Shown here: piece by piece, positions 1 to 7,424 of the stretch
Position numbering within the stretch: the stretch's first letter is position 1
How the letters are laid out: each line of letters opens with the position of its first letter
DNA from: JAZSNA01 sp045536135
GTDB taxonomy: Bacteria > Pseudomonadota > Alphaproteobacteria > CAAHEQ01 > UBA3637
Reading direction: 5' to 3'
DNA length: 23,120 bases
Assembly (NCBI GenBank): GCA_045536135.1
Contig: JAZSNA010000014.1
Span: 1 to 23,120, forward strand
The notes under the pieces: generated by a model
Seen by the model: only the letters and a program-made list of their open reading frames with translations
Database searches by the model: none
Told to the model about the DNA's origin: nothing
Program-made: the position numbers and the translations under genes

Positions 1-5
1 TTATT

Positions 6-11
6 CCCTCC
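6..11 (-). promoter_or_regulatory. Ribosome binding site for a gene beyond the left edge
   Basis: The minus strand reads GGAGGGAATAA up to the window edge. This is a strong Shine-Dalgarno core about five bases from the edge, so a minus-strand gene probably starts within a few bases outside the window. Its product cannot be seen. Confidence 0.55.
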
Positions 12-20
12 ATACAAAAA

Positions 21-49
21 GATATAATCTTTTAAATAAAAGATGTCAA
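21..49 (-). promoter_or_regulatory. Sigma-70-type promoter for the gene beyond the left edge
   Basis: On the minus strand a perfect TTGACA (positions 49 to 44) is followed by 17 bases and TATATC (26 to 21). A ribosome binding site lies downstream at 6-11. It lies just after the nrdG stop codon, so the next gene has its own promoter and is not simply the end of the nrd operon. The same -35 hexamer is seen before the XRE gene and rpmG in this window. Confidence 0.5.
27..44. promoter_or_regulatory. Inverted repeat in the spacer of the left-edge promoter (possible operator)
   Basis: Perfect 7-bp arms ATCTTTT and AAAAGAT are separated by AAAT. They fill almost exactly the spacer between the -35 and -10 boxes of the left-edge promoter. 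A second, wider repeat (AAAGATAT at 18-25 and ATATCTTT at 54-61) encloses the site. Repressor operators often sit in this position. The repeat is all A/T apart from two pairs, so chance is possible. It could also act as a weak terminator for nrdG, but no long T-run follows on the minus strand. Confidence 0.35.
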
Positions 50-62
50 GATGATATCTTTG

Positions 63-755
63 TTATTTTCGCCGAAGGTGATAATTCACAATTTGTCCCA
101 ACTGTGTCAAAAAATTCTGATTTGTGTAAAATTCAGTAATTAAATCCGGTGCTGGCGGTTTTTTTTCCGATTCGTCCACTCTGTATTCTTGAAGATATAA
201 ATCTTTTATCCCCAAGTCCCGACAATATGTTGCTATCTTTAAAACATCATCTTTATTGACAACCCTTGGATCCGTTGTAATCCGAACTTCAAAAGGTATT
301 TTATTTTGAATTAATATATCCAAAGTTTCTTCAAATTTTTGCCGAAAATCATTCGGAGCCCCCACCAAATGATATTTTTCAAATACAGTTTTAAAATCCA
401 ATCCGACCCAAGAAATCATCGATGCGATCTGGCGCATCCGATTCGGATAAATTCCGCATGTATGAACACCGATCTTAAAACCAAGTGCTTTTACCAGAGC
501 CATCGCATTTGAAATATTTTTTTGCAATAAGGGTTCTCCGCCTGAAAAAACGACTCCTTCTAAAATCCCTTTTCTTTTTTCTAAATATTTTAAAACTTCA
601 TCAAAAGAAATATCCGTCGTTGCATTAACATCGCGCAACGACGGATTGTGACAATATGGACAATTCAATGGGCATCCGTTCGTAAAAATAACCGCCGATA
701 ATAAATCGGGATAATCAATCGTCGTAAACGGAATAAACCCACCGATTTTAATCAT
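63..755 (-). CDS. nrdG: Anaerobic ribonucleoside-triphosphate reductase activating protein (radical SAM)
   Basis: This radical SAM enzyme installs the glycyl radical on class III ribonucleotide reductase in the cytoplasm. The 230-residue protein has the cysteine triad CPLNCPYC (C28, C32, C35), which binds the 4Fe-4S cluster, followed by HNP. A glycine-rich SGGEP motif for S-adenosylmethionine lies near residue 73. It is longer than E. coli NrdG (about 154 residues) and looks like the longer NrdG2-type subfamily. The ATG at 755 overlaps the stop codon of the upstream 58-residue ORF in an ATGA arrangement, which suggests translational coupling. An in-frame TTG three codons earlier would extend it, but the overlapping ATG is more convincing. 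It is third in the operon after nrdD and the small glycyl-radical ORF. Confidence 0.93.
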   Translation of the reverse strand: MIKIGGFIPFTTIDYPDLLSAVIFTNGCPLNCPYCHNPSLRDVNATTDISFDEVLKYLEKRKGILEGVVFSGGEPLLQKNISNAMALVKALGFKIGVHTCGIYPNRMRQIASMISWVGLDFKTVFEKYHLVGAPNDFRQKFEETLDILIQNKIPFEVRITTDPRVVNKDDVLKIATYCRDLGIKDLYLQEYRVDESEKKPPAPDLITEFYTNQNFLTQLGQIVNYHLRRK

Positions 756-928
756 TTTGTGCAAGAACAGGCTTTACACTCCGTAAACCAAGTTCTTTCT
801 TTGTATTCCGATTGTTTCCCCTTATTGAATTGAGAAACTGGACGAAAATATCCCATAACCCGAGTCCAGCATTCAACCGGTTGACGTTCTTCGTCTGTTA
901 AATATTTGTGTATTTCTAACTCTGTCAT
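752..928 (-). CDS. Separate glycyl-radical domain of class III ribonucleotide reductase (58 aa)
   Basis: A short ORF between nrdD and nrdG. Its middle reads RVMGYFRPV, then FNKGK, SEYKER and a final aromatic pair (residues 23-48). In ordinary NrdD proteins this pattern forms the extreme C-terminus, and the glycine before the tyrosine carries the radical; here that is Gly26. The large NrdD protein upstream stops before this motif, so the two proteins together would make one complete catalytic subunit. The ORF has its own AGGAG 7 nt before the ATG, and its TGA overlaps the nrdG start. The C-terminus carries CKACSC, three closely spaced cysteines that could be a redox or metal-binding tail. Seen: motif, spacing, ribosome site. 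Inferred: assembly with NrdD and activation by NrdG. A sequencing frameshift is unlikely because 30 nt with a ribosome site separate the two genes. Confidence 0.87.
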   Translation of the reverse strand: MTELEIHKYLTDEERQPVECWTRVMGYFRPVSQFNKGKQSEYKERTWFTECKACSCTK

Positions 929-935
929 TTTATTT

Positions 936-940
936 CTCCT
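936..940 (-). promoter_or_regulatory. Ribosome binding site of the glycyl-radical ORF
   Basis: The minus strand reads AGGAG followed by 7 bases and the ATG at 928. It lies wholly in the 30-nt gap after the nrdD stop. It supports independent translation of the 58-residue ORF rather than an accidental break in nrdD. Confidence 0.75.
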
Positions 941-958
941 TTCATTATTATATATATA

Positions 959-3034
959 TCAATTTTCATTCGAAAGCAATGGAAAATCACGGGCTTTTTT
1001 CTCGGCAATTTTTTCCTCATCACATAATGGGCAGAATTTGTGTTCACCCGACAAATATCCATGCTTCGGACAAATCGAGAAAACCGGTGAAACCGTCACA
1101 TATGGTAAACGGTAATTAACCAAAACTTTCTTTATCAGTTTTTTACAAGCTTCCGGCGAAGAAATCCGTTCATTCATATACAAATGCAAAACCGTTCCGC
1201 CGGTATATTTCATTTGTAAGTTTTCTTGCAAATCAAGTGCTTCAAACGGATCGGCCGTATAATTAACCGGTAATTGAGACGAGTTCGTATAATACGGGGC
1301 TTCCGCCGTACCGGCTTGAATAATATCCGGATATCGTTTTTGATCTTCCCGAGCAAATCGGTAGGTTGTTCCTTCGGCCGGTGTTGCTTCCAAGTTATAC
1401 ATGTGACCTGTTTTTTCTTGGAATTCAATCATCTTATTCCGAATGTAATCCAAAAATTCACCAGCCATTTGAACACCATATTCGTCTGTGATATCATGTT
1501 CGTCATTTGTAAAATTTCGGATCATTTCATTAATCCCGTTGACACCGATTGTTGAAAAGTGATTCCGGAAAGTTCCCAAATACCGTGCTGTAAACGGATA
1601 TAAACCATTTTTCATGTAATCCGTAATGGTTTTTCTTTTGATTTCCAAAGAGGTCATCGCCAGACCCAACAGTTCATCTAAACGAGCATATAAGCCTTCT
1701 TTATTGCCTTTAAACAAATACCCTAAACGAGCGCAGTTAATTGTGACAACACCGATTGAACCAGTCTGTTCCGCAGACCCGAACAATCCGCCACCCCGTT
1801 TTTTCAATTCCGTTAAATCAAGACGCAACCGGCAACACATACTGCGAACATCTGACGGTTTCATATCCGAACTGATATAATTTGAAAAATAAGGTAATCC
1901 ATATTTCGCCGTCATTTCAAATAATAAATCAATATTTTCGGATTCCCATGGGAAATCATTGGTAATATTATAGGTCGGAATCGGGAAAGTAAACGGACGA
2001 CCTTTGGCATCTCCTTCGGCCATCACTTCCAAAAAGGCCCGATTAATCATATCCATTTCTTTTTGTAATTCACCAAATGTAAAGTCTTGTTCCTTTCCAC
2101 CAATAATCGGATGTTTCTCACGCAAGTCCACCGGGCATGTCCAATCAAATGTCAAATTCGTAAAGGGTGTTTGCGTTCCCCAACGTGAAGGGACATTCAA
2201 ATTGAATATAAATGTTTGCATATTTTGTTTCACTTGCTCATATGTCAAATTATCCAATCTAACAAAAGGAGCCAAATAGGTATCCGCTGACGAAAAAGCC
2301 TGAGCCCCTGCCCATTCATTTTGAAGTGTTCCCAAGAAATTAACCATTTGAGAGAAAACCGTTGTTAAATGTTTCGGCGGTTTGGATTCCGTTTTATTCG
2401 GAACACCATTGAAACCTTCTTCAATCAAAACCCGCAACGACCATCCGGCACAATATCCAGACAACATATCCAAATCATGAATATGATAATCTCCATTCCG
2501 ATGTGCCTCTCCGATTTCACGAGATGCCGCAGCATACACATGATTTAACCAATAGTTCGCCACCATTTTACCGGAAATATTCAAAATCAATCCTCCCAAG
2601 GAATATCCTTGATTCGCATTTGCTTTAACCCGCCAATCGGATTGAGAAACATATTCGTTAATAGACGAAATCGCATCAATAATCGCTTTTTTATCGTTCC
2701 GAGCTTTTTCACGTTCCTGACGATAAACGATATAAGCCCGACCGGTTTTAAAATAGTTGGATGAAATTAAAACTTGTTCCACCGTATCTTGAATTTGTTC
2801 AATTTCAAGTTGCGTTGTTTCCGAAAAACGATGTTTTAAAACCTTTAAAACCTGACCGGCAATAAAGACGGCTTCATCAATTCCGAACTCGCCCGTCGCA
2901 ACACCGGCCTTTTCCAAAACTTTAATAATTTTGGATACATCAAATGGAATTTCAACCCCTTCTCTGTTTTTAACTGTTTTAAAATGTCCGATGTCAATAT
3001 GATAAAGTTCCGGTGTTTGTTCCTTTCCCAACAT
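959..3034 (-). CDS. nrdD: Anaerobic ribonucleoside-triphosphate reductase, large catalytic part lacking the glycyl-radical motif
   Basis: Class III ribonucleotide reductase reduces ribonucleoside triphosphates to deoxy forms without oxygen. The 691-residue protein begins with an ATP-cone domain (about residues 20-110). The barrel follows, with the conserved SGYCAGW segment (C195) and MCCRLRL (C400/C401), which fit the active-site cysteine positions of the family. The C-terminus has a CPKHG...CPLC zinc site (C655, H658, C668, C671). It then ends in a lysine-rich stretch and a stop, where normal family members continue into the RxxGY radical motif. That motif is supplied by the next ORF. The ATG at 3034 is preceded by AAAGGGA at good spacing. 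An NrdR-like box pair and a TTGACT promoter lie upstream. The family assignment is secure; the split is the unusual point. Confidence 0.95.
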   Translation of the reverse strand: MLGKEQTPELYHIDIGHFKTVKNREGVEIPFDVSKIIKVLEKAGVATGEFGIDEAVFIAGQVLKVLKHRFSETTQLEIEQIQDTVEQVLISSNYFKTGRAYIVYRQEREKARNDKKAIIDAISSINEYVSQSDWRVKANANQGYSLGGLILNISGKMVANYWLNHVYAAASREIGEAHRNGDYHIHDLDMLSGYCAGWSLRVLIEEGFNGVPNKTESKPPKHLTTVFSQMVNFLGTLQNEWAGAQAFSSADTYLAPFVRLDNLTYEQVKQNMQTFIFNLNVPSRWGTQTPFTNLTFDWTCPVDLREKHPIIGGKEQDFTFGELQKEMDMINRAFLEVMAEGDAKGRPFTFPIPTYNITNDFPWESENIDLLFEMTAKYGLPYFSNYISSDMKPSDVRSMCCRLRLDLTELKKRGGGLFGSAEQTGSIGVVTINCARLGYLFKGNKEGLYARLDELLGLAMTSLEIKRKTITDYMKNGLYPFTARYLGTFRNHFSTIGVNGINEMIRNFTNDEHDITDEYGVQMAGEFLDYIRNKMIEFQEKTGHMYNLEATPAEGTTYRFAREDQKRYPDIIQAGTAEAPYYTNSSQLPVNYTADPFEALDLQENLQMKYTGGTVLHLYMNERISSPEACKKLIKKVLVNYRLPYVTVSPVFSICPKHGYLSGEHKFCPLCDEEKIAEKKARDFPLLSNEN

Positions 3035-3057
3035 TTTGTATCCCTTTCTCTGTTTTT

Positions 3058-3105
3058 ATACTATATATTGTTTTTTAGTTCTTTTTAGATTACTATACAA
3101 AAAAA
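3058..3105. promoter_or_regulatory. Putative NrdR box pair upstream of nrdD
   Basis: The 16-mer at 3058-3073 (core CTATATATTGT) matches the known NrdR consensus, ACACWATATMTWGTGT, at about 14 of 16 positions as I recall it. A weaker copy begins at 3090 (TTACTATA kept, right half diverged). The starts are 32 bp apart, about three helical turns, the usual spacing for NrdR pairs. NrdR is the ATP-cone repressor of ribonucleotide reductase genes. The second copy is weak, so this is a prediction. Confidence 0.5.
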
Positions 3106-3114
3106 CAGAGTCAA
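3087..3114 (-). promoter_or_regulatory. Probable nrdD promoter
   Basis: The minus strand has TTGACT (3114 to 3109), 16 bases, then TAATCT (3092 to 3087). It reads towards nrdD, leaving a leader of about 45 nt. The -10 box overlaps the upstream NrdR-like site. The -10 match is only partial. The rest of the 3035-3229 gap between the divergent nrdD and cckA is mostly runs of A and T, with no other recognisable element. Confidence 0.4.
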
Positions 3115-3229
3115 GCCTATTTTATCAAAAAAAAATACTTTTTTTTTAAGTTATTCAAAAAAAACAAAAAATATTTTTACCTAAAAAAATATGTTTGATT
3201 TTTTTTAATTATTTGTTAAGCTTTATATT

Positions 3230-5302
3230 ATGTTTAAATCATACAAAAAACTTTTTAATATTTTTACTTGTGTCGACTCGATGGCTTTTCAGATTCGGAA
3301 TCATCGAAATCGAATCATCTATCAAAACGAAGCCGGTCAGGACTTATTTCCAAAACTTTTGGATTCGTTTTTTGAAAAAATATGGGATATTCAACAAAGG
3401 GAAAAGATTAAGTCGGCGATAAAAAGACAGGAAAAATACCAATCCAATCTTTTAATCGGCGATTCTTTTTACAAGATGAATGTTGATTTTATTGAACATC
3501 AATTAATTTTACGAGCTTGGGATATTTCCAAAGACTTTGAATTTTCTCAATTCCGTCAAAATGAAAACATATCAATCCGAAGAGCATTAGATGAACTGCC
3601 TTATCCGTTTTATATATCAGACAGTCAAAAAAAGATTTTAATGATGAATCAGGCCTTAAAAAAAATGTTGCCGGATGATGCTAAAAAAATCTTTTCCAAA
3701 ATGCCTCCTGTGGAGGAAAAAGAGTTTAAAAGCCCATATTTCTTATTGACATCAACCGGCAAGAAAAAAATGATGCTTCATCAACGTCCGATTCGGCAAA
3801 ACAATGAACTTTTATTTTTCACAACACTGTCAGATATGCCCGAAAACAATGATACAGCTCTTCATTCTTTTTTTGAAACAGCCGGCGTACCGATGATAAC
3901 CATTGACGGAAATGATTTAACTGTCCTTGAAACAAACACATCTGCATTATCATTTTTCAAAAAAGATATTAAAGATTTTTCATTATCGTCTTTACTTGAA
4001 GGGGATGAATTATCATCTTTTAAAGAAAAGCTTTCAAAAAAGAATTTCAAATTTGAAATTTCCTTTTTAATTGACAAAGATTTATATAAAACGGCGATTG
4101 TCTTCGTTTCTCCATATCAGGAAGATTTAAATACTTATGTTTTATGGATTATGGAAACAATTGACCAAAAACAGATGAAAATCCAAAGCGAAAAAATGCA
4201 AGCCATGGGGCAATTGGCCGGCATGGTAGCACATGATTTCAATAATCTGTTAACCGCAATGATCGGCTTTTCAGATTTATTATTGGCTCGACATCCGATG
4301 GGGGATCCGTCTTTTGCCGACATTATGCAAATTAAACACAATGCGAATCGGGCCGGAAGTTTGGTCAAACAATTATTGGCATTTTCCAAAAAACAACCTT
4401 TAAAGCCTCAATTGATTTCCGTTTCAGATTCACTTTCGGATTTAACCGCATTGATTAACCGAACAATCGGGGCTAAAATTCAATTAAAGACGGCATACAG
4501 TCACGGATTGGGATATATCAAAGTCGATTCGGGACAACTCACACAGGTCTTTTTAAATTTAGCTGTCAATGCCAGAGATGCCATGCCCAATGGCGGAACT
4601 TTCATCATTAAGGCTTTTCAAAAAGAATTTAAACGGGATCGTCCCATCAAAAATGATATCATTAAAGCCGGAGAATATGTCGTCTTTGAAATTTCGGATA
4701 CCGGTTGTGGTATCGCTGATGATATTATTGATAAAATTTTTGAACCTTTCTTCTCGACCAAACACGGATTAGTCGATTCGGGGTTGGGATGGGGATTGGC
4801 AACCGTTTATGGGATTATTTCACAAACAAACGGCTATATTACCGTTAAAAGCAAGATCAATCAGGGAACAACCTTTACCATCTATTTACCCAAATTTGAT
4901 GAACCGACCGCCACAAAAGATACTAAAGATGTCGGTCCGTTGTTTAATGCAAATAATGCCCATATTTTATTGGTTGAGGATGAAATTGCCGTCCGTAAAT
5001 TCACAACCCGAGCCTTGGAAAACAAAGGTTTTCAGGTTACCCCTTGTGCAAATGGCGGGGAAGCCTTAAAATTATTTACCGAGCAGAGCTTTGATTTACT
5101 TTTAACCGATATGATGATGCCCGGAATGACGGGCGAAGAACTGGCGACGAAAATCAAACAAATTAATTCGGATATTCCCATTATTTTAATGTCCGGTTAT
5201 TCACAAGAATTTTCAAATAATTCCGACATCACGGCTTTTTTATCCAAGCCATTTTCAACAATTCAACTATTGGAAAAAATTTCATCCGTTTTATCAAAAT
5301 AA
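3230..5302 (+). CDS. cckA: CckA-type hybrid sensor histidine kinase
   Basis: In alphaproteobacteria CckA feeds phosphate through ChpT to the master regulator CtrA. The 690-residue protein has PAS-like regions (about 18-120, 120-205 and 210-310) and an H-box with VAHDFNNLL (H335). The next helix carries the CckA-typical run IMQIKHNANRA. The ATPase domain follows, with NLAVNARDAM (N447 region), DTGCGI (D490) and GLGWGLATVYG. A receiver domain (about 578-688) ends it, with acidic ED583-584, phosphoacceptor D627 in LLTDMMMPG, and K673. Unlike Caulobacter CckA, no N-terminal membrane segments are visible. The second G-box has W521 where GLGLGL is usual. No clear ribosome site precedes the ATG at 3230; an ATG at 3281 is an alternative start just before the first PAS-like region. 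It meets tsaD tail to tail with 1 nt between stop codons. Confidence 0.85.
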   Translation: MFKSYKKLFNIFTCVDSMAFQIRNHRNRIIYQNEAGQDLFPKLLDSFFEKIWDIQQREKIKSAIKRQEKYQSNLLIGDSFYKMNVDFIEHQLILRAWDISKDFEFSQFRQNENISIRRALDELPYPFYISDSQKKILMMNQALKKMLPDDAKKIFSKMPPVEEKEFKSPYFLLTSTGKKKMMLHQRPIRQNNELLFFTTLSDMPENNDTALHSFFETAGVPMITIDGNDLTVLETNTSALSFFKKDIKDFSLSSLLEGDELSSFKEKLSKKNFKFEISFLIDKDLYKTAIVFVSPYQEDLNTYVLWIMETIDQKQMKIQSEKMQAMGQLAGMVAHDFNNLLTAMIGFSDLLLARHPMGDPSFADIMQIKHNANRAGSLVKQLLAFSKKQPLKPQLISVSDSLSDLTALINRTIGAKIQLKTAYSHGLGYIKVDSGQLTQVFLNLAVNARDAMPNGGTFIIKAFQKEFKRDRPIKNDIIKAGEYVVFEISDTGCGIADDIIDKIFEPFFSTKHGLVDSGLGWGLATVYGIISQTNGYITVKSKINQGTTFTIYLPKFDEPTATKDTKDVGPLFNANNAHILLVEDEIAVRKFTTRALENKGFQVTPCANGGEALKLFTEQSFDLLLTDMMMPGMTGEELATKIKQINSDIPIILMSGYSQEFSNNSDITAFLSKPFSTIQLLEKISSVLSK

Positions 5303-5303
5303 T

Positions 5304-6317
5304 TTAAATTTCATCCAATGGCCAACGGGGACGAGGACGAAAATCCAGTGAAGACAATTTTCCGCTTTTCAATCTTTCCATTCCGGCAAAAGCAATCATA
5401 ACACCATTATCCGTACATAAATGAATCGGTGGCGCTGAAAATTTCATTCCATATTTTCCGGCTAATTTTTCCAAAGATTTTCTTAAATATTGATTTGCCG
5501 CAACACCACCAGACACAACCAAGGGGCCTTGATATTTTTCTTTAAATATTTTTATCCCGTTTTCCAACCGATCCGTTAAAGTATCCGTAATGGTTTTTTG
5601 AAAAGACGCACATAAATCCGCCTTATCCGTTTCAGATAAATTATCCATTTTTTCCAGTTGAAAGCGAACGGCTGTTTTAAGACCGGAAAAGGAAAAATCA
5701 CATCCCGATTGATGATATAAGGGTTTGGGAAACTTAAACCGTTTTTCATCACCATTTAAGGCATATTTTTCAACATTTGGACCCCCCGGATAACCCACAC
5801 CAATCATTTTGGCAACTTTGTCAAAACACTCACCGGCTGAATCGTCTTTTGTCGATCCTAAACGTTCATATTCCCCAACACCTTTTACAATCAAAATCTG
5901 ACAATGTCCGCCGGAAGTTAATAACAATAAATACGGATATGAAATATCACTCGTTAAACGAGCCATCAAAGCATGCCCTTCTAAATGATTAACGGCAATA
6001 AATGGAATTTGATGAGCCCAGCAAATCGCCTTAGCCGTCATCACACCGACAATAACGCCTCCGATTAATCCCGGACCACCGGCGACGGCTACCCCGTCCA
6101 AATCATCAAACGAAACTTTGGCTTGTTCCATCGCATCTTTGATAAGCAAGTCTATTTTTTCTAAATGAGCCCGAGCCGCAATTTCGGGAACGACTCCACC
6201 AAAGGACCGATGTTCATCATATTGACTCCATACAATGGAAGATAAAACTTCTCCATCCTCATTTACAACGGCGACCGCCGTTTCATCACAGCTGGATTCA
6301 ATCCCCAATACTTTCAT
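5304..6317 (-). CDS. tsaD: tRNA N6-threonylcarbamoyladenosine synthase subunit TsaD
   Basis: TsaD, with TsaB and TsaE, transfers the threonylcarbamoyl group to A37 of ANN-decoding tRNAs in the cytoplasm. The 337-residue protein starts MKVLGIESSCDET, the family signature, and has the metal-binding HLEGH (H111 and H115), SGGHCQI and a C-terminal CTDNG motif. The ATG at 6317 is chosen because homologues begin at this lysine-valine-leucine. A longer in-frame reading from 6374 would run back into pilR and has no family match. It starts only 2 nt after the pilR stop, so this core gene appears to be transcribed as the last gene of the pilus operon. The product is certain. The coupling with the pilus genes may be accidental, but it means pilus operon transcription would also feed an essential gene. 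Confidence 0.97.
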   Translation of the reverse strand: MKVLGIESSCDETAVAVVNEDGEVLSSIVWSQYDEHRSFGGVVPEIAARAHLEKIDLLIKDAMEQAKVSFDDLDGVAVAGGPGLIGGVIVGVMTAKAICWAHQIPFIAVNHLEGHALMARLTSDISYPYLLLLTSGGHCQILIVKGVGEYERLGSTKDDSAGECFDKVAKMIGVGYPGGPNVEKYALNGDEKRFKFPKPLYHQSGCDFSFSGLKTAVRFQLEKMDNLSETDKADLCASFQKTITDTLTDRLENGIKIFKEKYQGPLVVSGGVAANQYLRKSLEKLAGKYGMKFSAPPIHLCTDNGVMIAFAGMERLKSGKLSSLDFRPRPRWPLDEI

Positions 6318-6319
6318 TT

Positions 6320-7414
6320 TTACATTCCCGCAATCATTTGGTTTTGCATATCGAATGTACCAAACACAACCCACGCAATAACCAATGCGATTAATAAAAT
6401 GGCAAAACCATTCAAAACAGCTGCTTTTTGTTCAACAGTCCGAATACTGTCCTTTAACCATTCATTTGCTAATAAGTCCAAAGCATCCGAAAAGTTATCC
6501 AATTCAGCATAAACCTGTAAATCCCCGATAATATCATCATCCGGAAAACGTAATCCCGTCAAAAATAAAGCCTGTCCCAAGTTTTCACCACCGCTGATAT
6601 AGACCAAGGCTTTATCAATGCGGTATAATAAATACGGTGTCGCATCAGACCGAAGAACTCGCAGAGCCTTTGATACAGGCGTTCCCGCCTTAACCAAGGC
6701 GGATAATGACATTAACCATGATACACCGGTTAAAATCCGATATAATGACCAAGGCGGAATATTTTCGACATATCGTCTGGAAGATCCTTTCCAACGAGAC
6801 ATTGTTATCCAAACAATTATAAAAATAATCGGTAATATTGAAAATAATAAAACCGGATGATTTTGAACAAAACCCGATAAGTCAACCAAAGTTTTTGCCG
6901 TTCCCCGCCAGATTGTATTCGGCACGGCATCCAGCATCGGCGGCACCATCCACTTACCAACGGCATAAATAATTAAAACCACCATAATCAACAAAAAGGC
7001 CGGATATGCAATTGCTCCGATAATCGGCCCTTTCATTTGTTTCATGCCTTCCACGACTTCTATCAAATTTTCCAAAGCATCGTCCAAATTGGCAATATCA
7101 CCAACGGATAACATCAATAATTCACTTTTAGGTGCCCACCCCCGCAAAGCCGACGAAAAACTTTCCCCGTTTTGAAGAGCCAACATCCATTGTGAAATGG
7201 CAATCGCAAAAGTATCGTTTTTATTTTTCCCATTTTTGGATGCAATCATATACATTCGATCCAAACCATCCATCAATGAAAATCTGTTTCTTAACAAAGA
7301 GGCAAGTTTCCGATAGAACCGCAACCGTTCCTCAGTAGAAATACGAGTAATAAATTGAGCAAATTTAATCTCGGTTTCAGATAAACGTTTATATTTTCTT
7401 GCCGGTCTTGCCAT
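6320..7414 (-). CDS. pilR: Type IVB pilus inner-membrane platform protein (PilR/GspF family)
   Basis: This is the inner-membrane platform that couples the assembly ATPase to the growing pilus. The 364-residue length matches plasmid R64 PilR. Membrane segments are visible at about 133-158, 191-212 and 334-355. They are separated by two cytoplasmic helical repeats, the second containing LVKAGTPVSKALRVL, as in the GspF/PilC/TcpE family. The N-terminus is basic and cytoplasmic. The ATG at 7414 has AAGGAA upstream, and the gene lies 10 nt after the pilQ stop. The family is clear. The choice of the R64 name PilR over TcpE or BfpE rests on the surrounding gene order. Confidence 0.88.
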   Translation of the reverse strand: MARPARKYKRLSETEIKFAQFITRISTEERLRFYRKLASLLRNRFSLMDGLDRMYMIASKNGKNKNDTFAIAISQWMLALQNGESFSSALRGWAPKSELLMLSVGDIANLDDALENLIEVVEGMKQMKGPIIGAIAYPAFLLIMVVLIIYAVGKWMVPPMLDAVPNTIWRGTAKTLVDLSGFVQNHPVLLFSILPIIFIIVWITMSRWKGSSRRYVENIPPWSLYRILTGVSWLMSLSALVKAGTPVSKALRVLRSDATPYLLYRIDKALVYISGGENLGQALFLTGLRFPDDDIIGDLQVYAELDNFSDALDLLANEWLKDSIRTVEQKAAVLNGFAILLIALVIAWVVFGTFDMQNQMIAGM

Positions 7415-7424
7415 AATTTATTCC

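Noticed and set aside
18..61. Inverted repeats at the left edge as a rho-independent terminator of nrdG
   Set aside because: The stem is almost all A/T and only a short T-run follows; the position in the promoter spacer fits an operator better.
764..959. The nrdD split as a frameshift or sequencing error
   Set aside because: The small ORF has its own AGGAG and ATG, 30 nt separate the genes, and it overlaps nrdG by ATGA. A simple one-base shift would not produce this.
1210..2279. Several open frames on both strands inside nrdD
   Set aside because: They are shadows of a well-conserved gene, with no ribosome sites or recognisable products.
5304..6374. Longer tsaD start at 6374
   Set aside because: The extra 19 residues overlap pilR and do not match TsaD, whose N-terminus is MKVLGIESSCDET.
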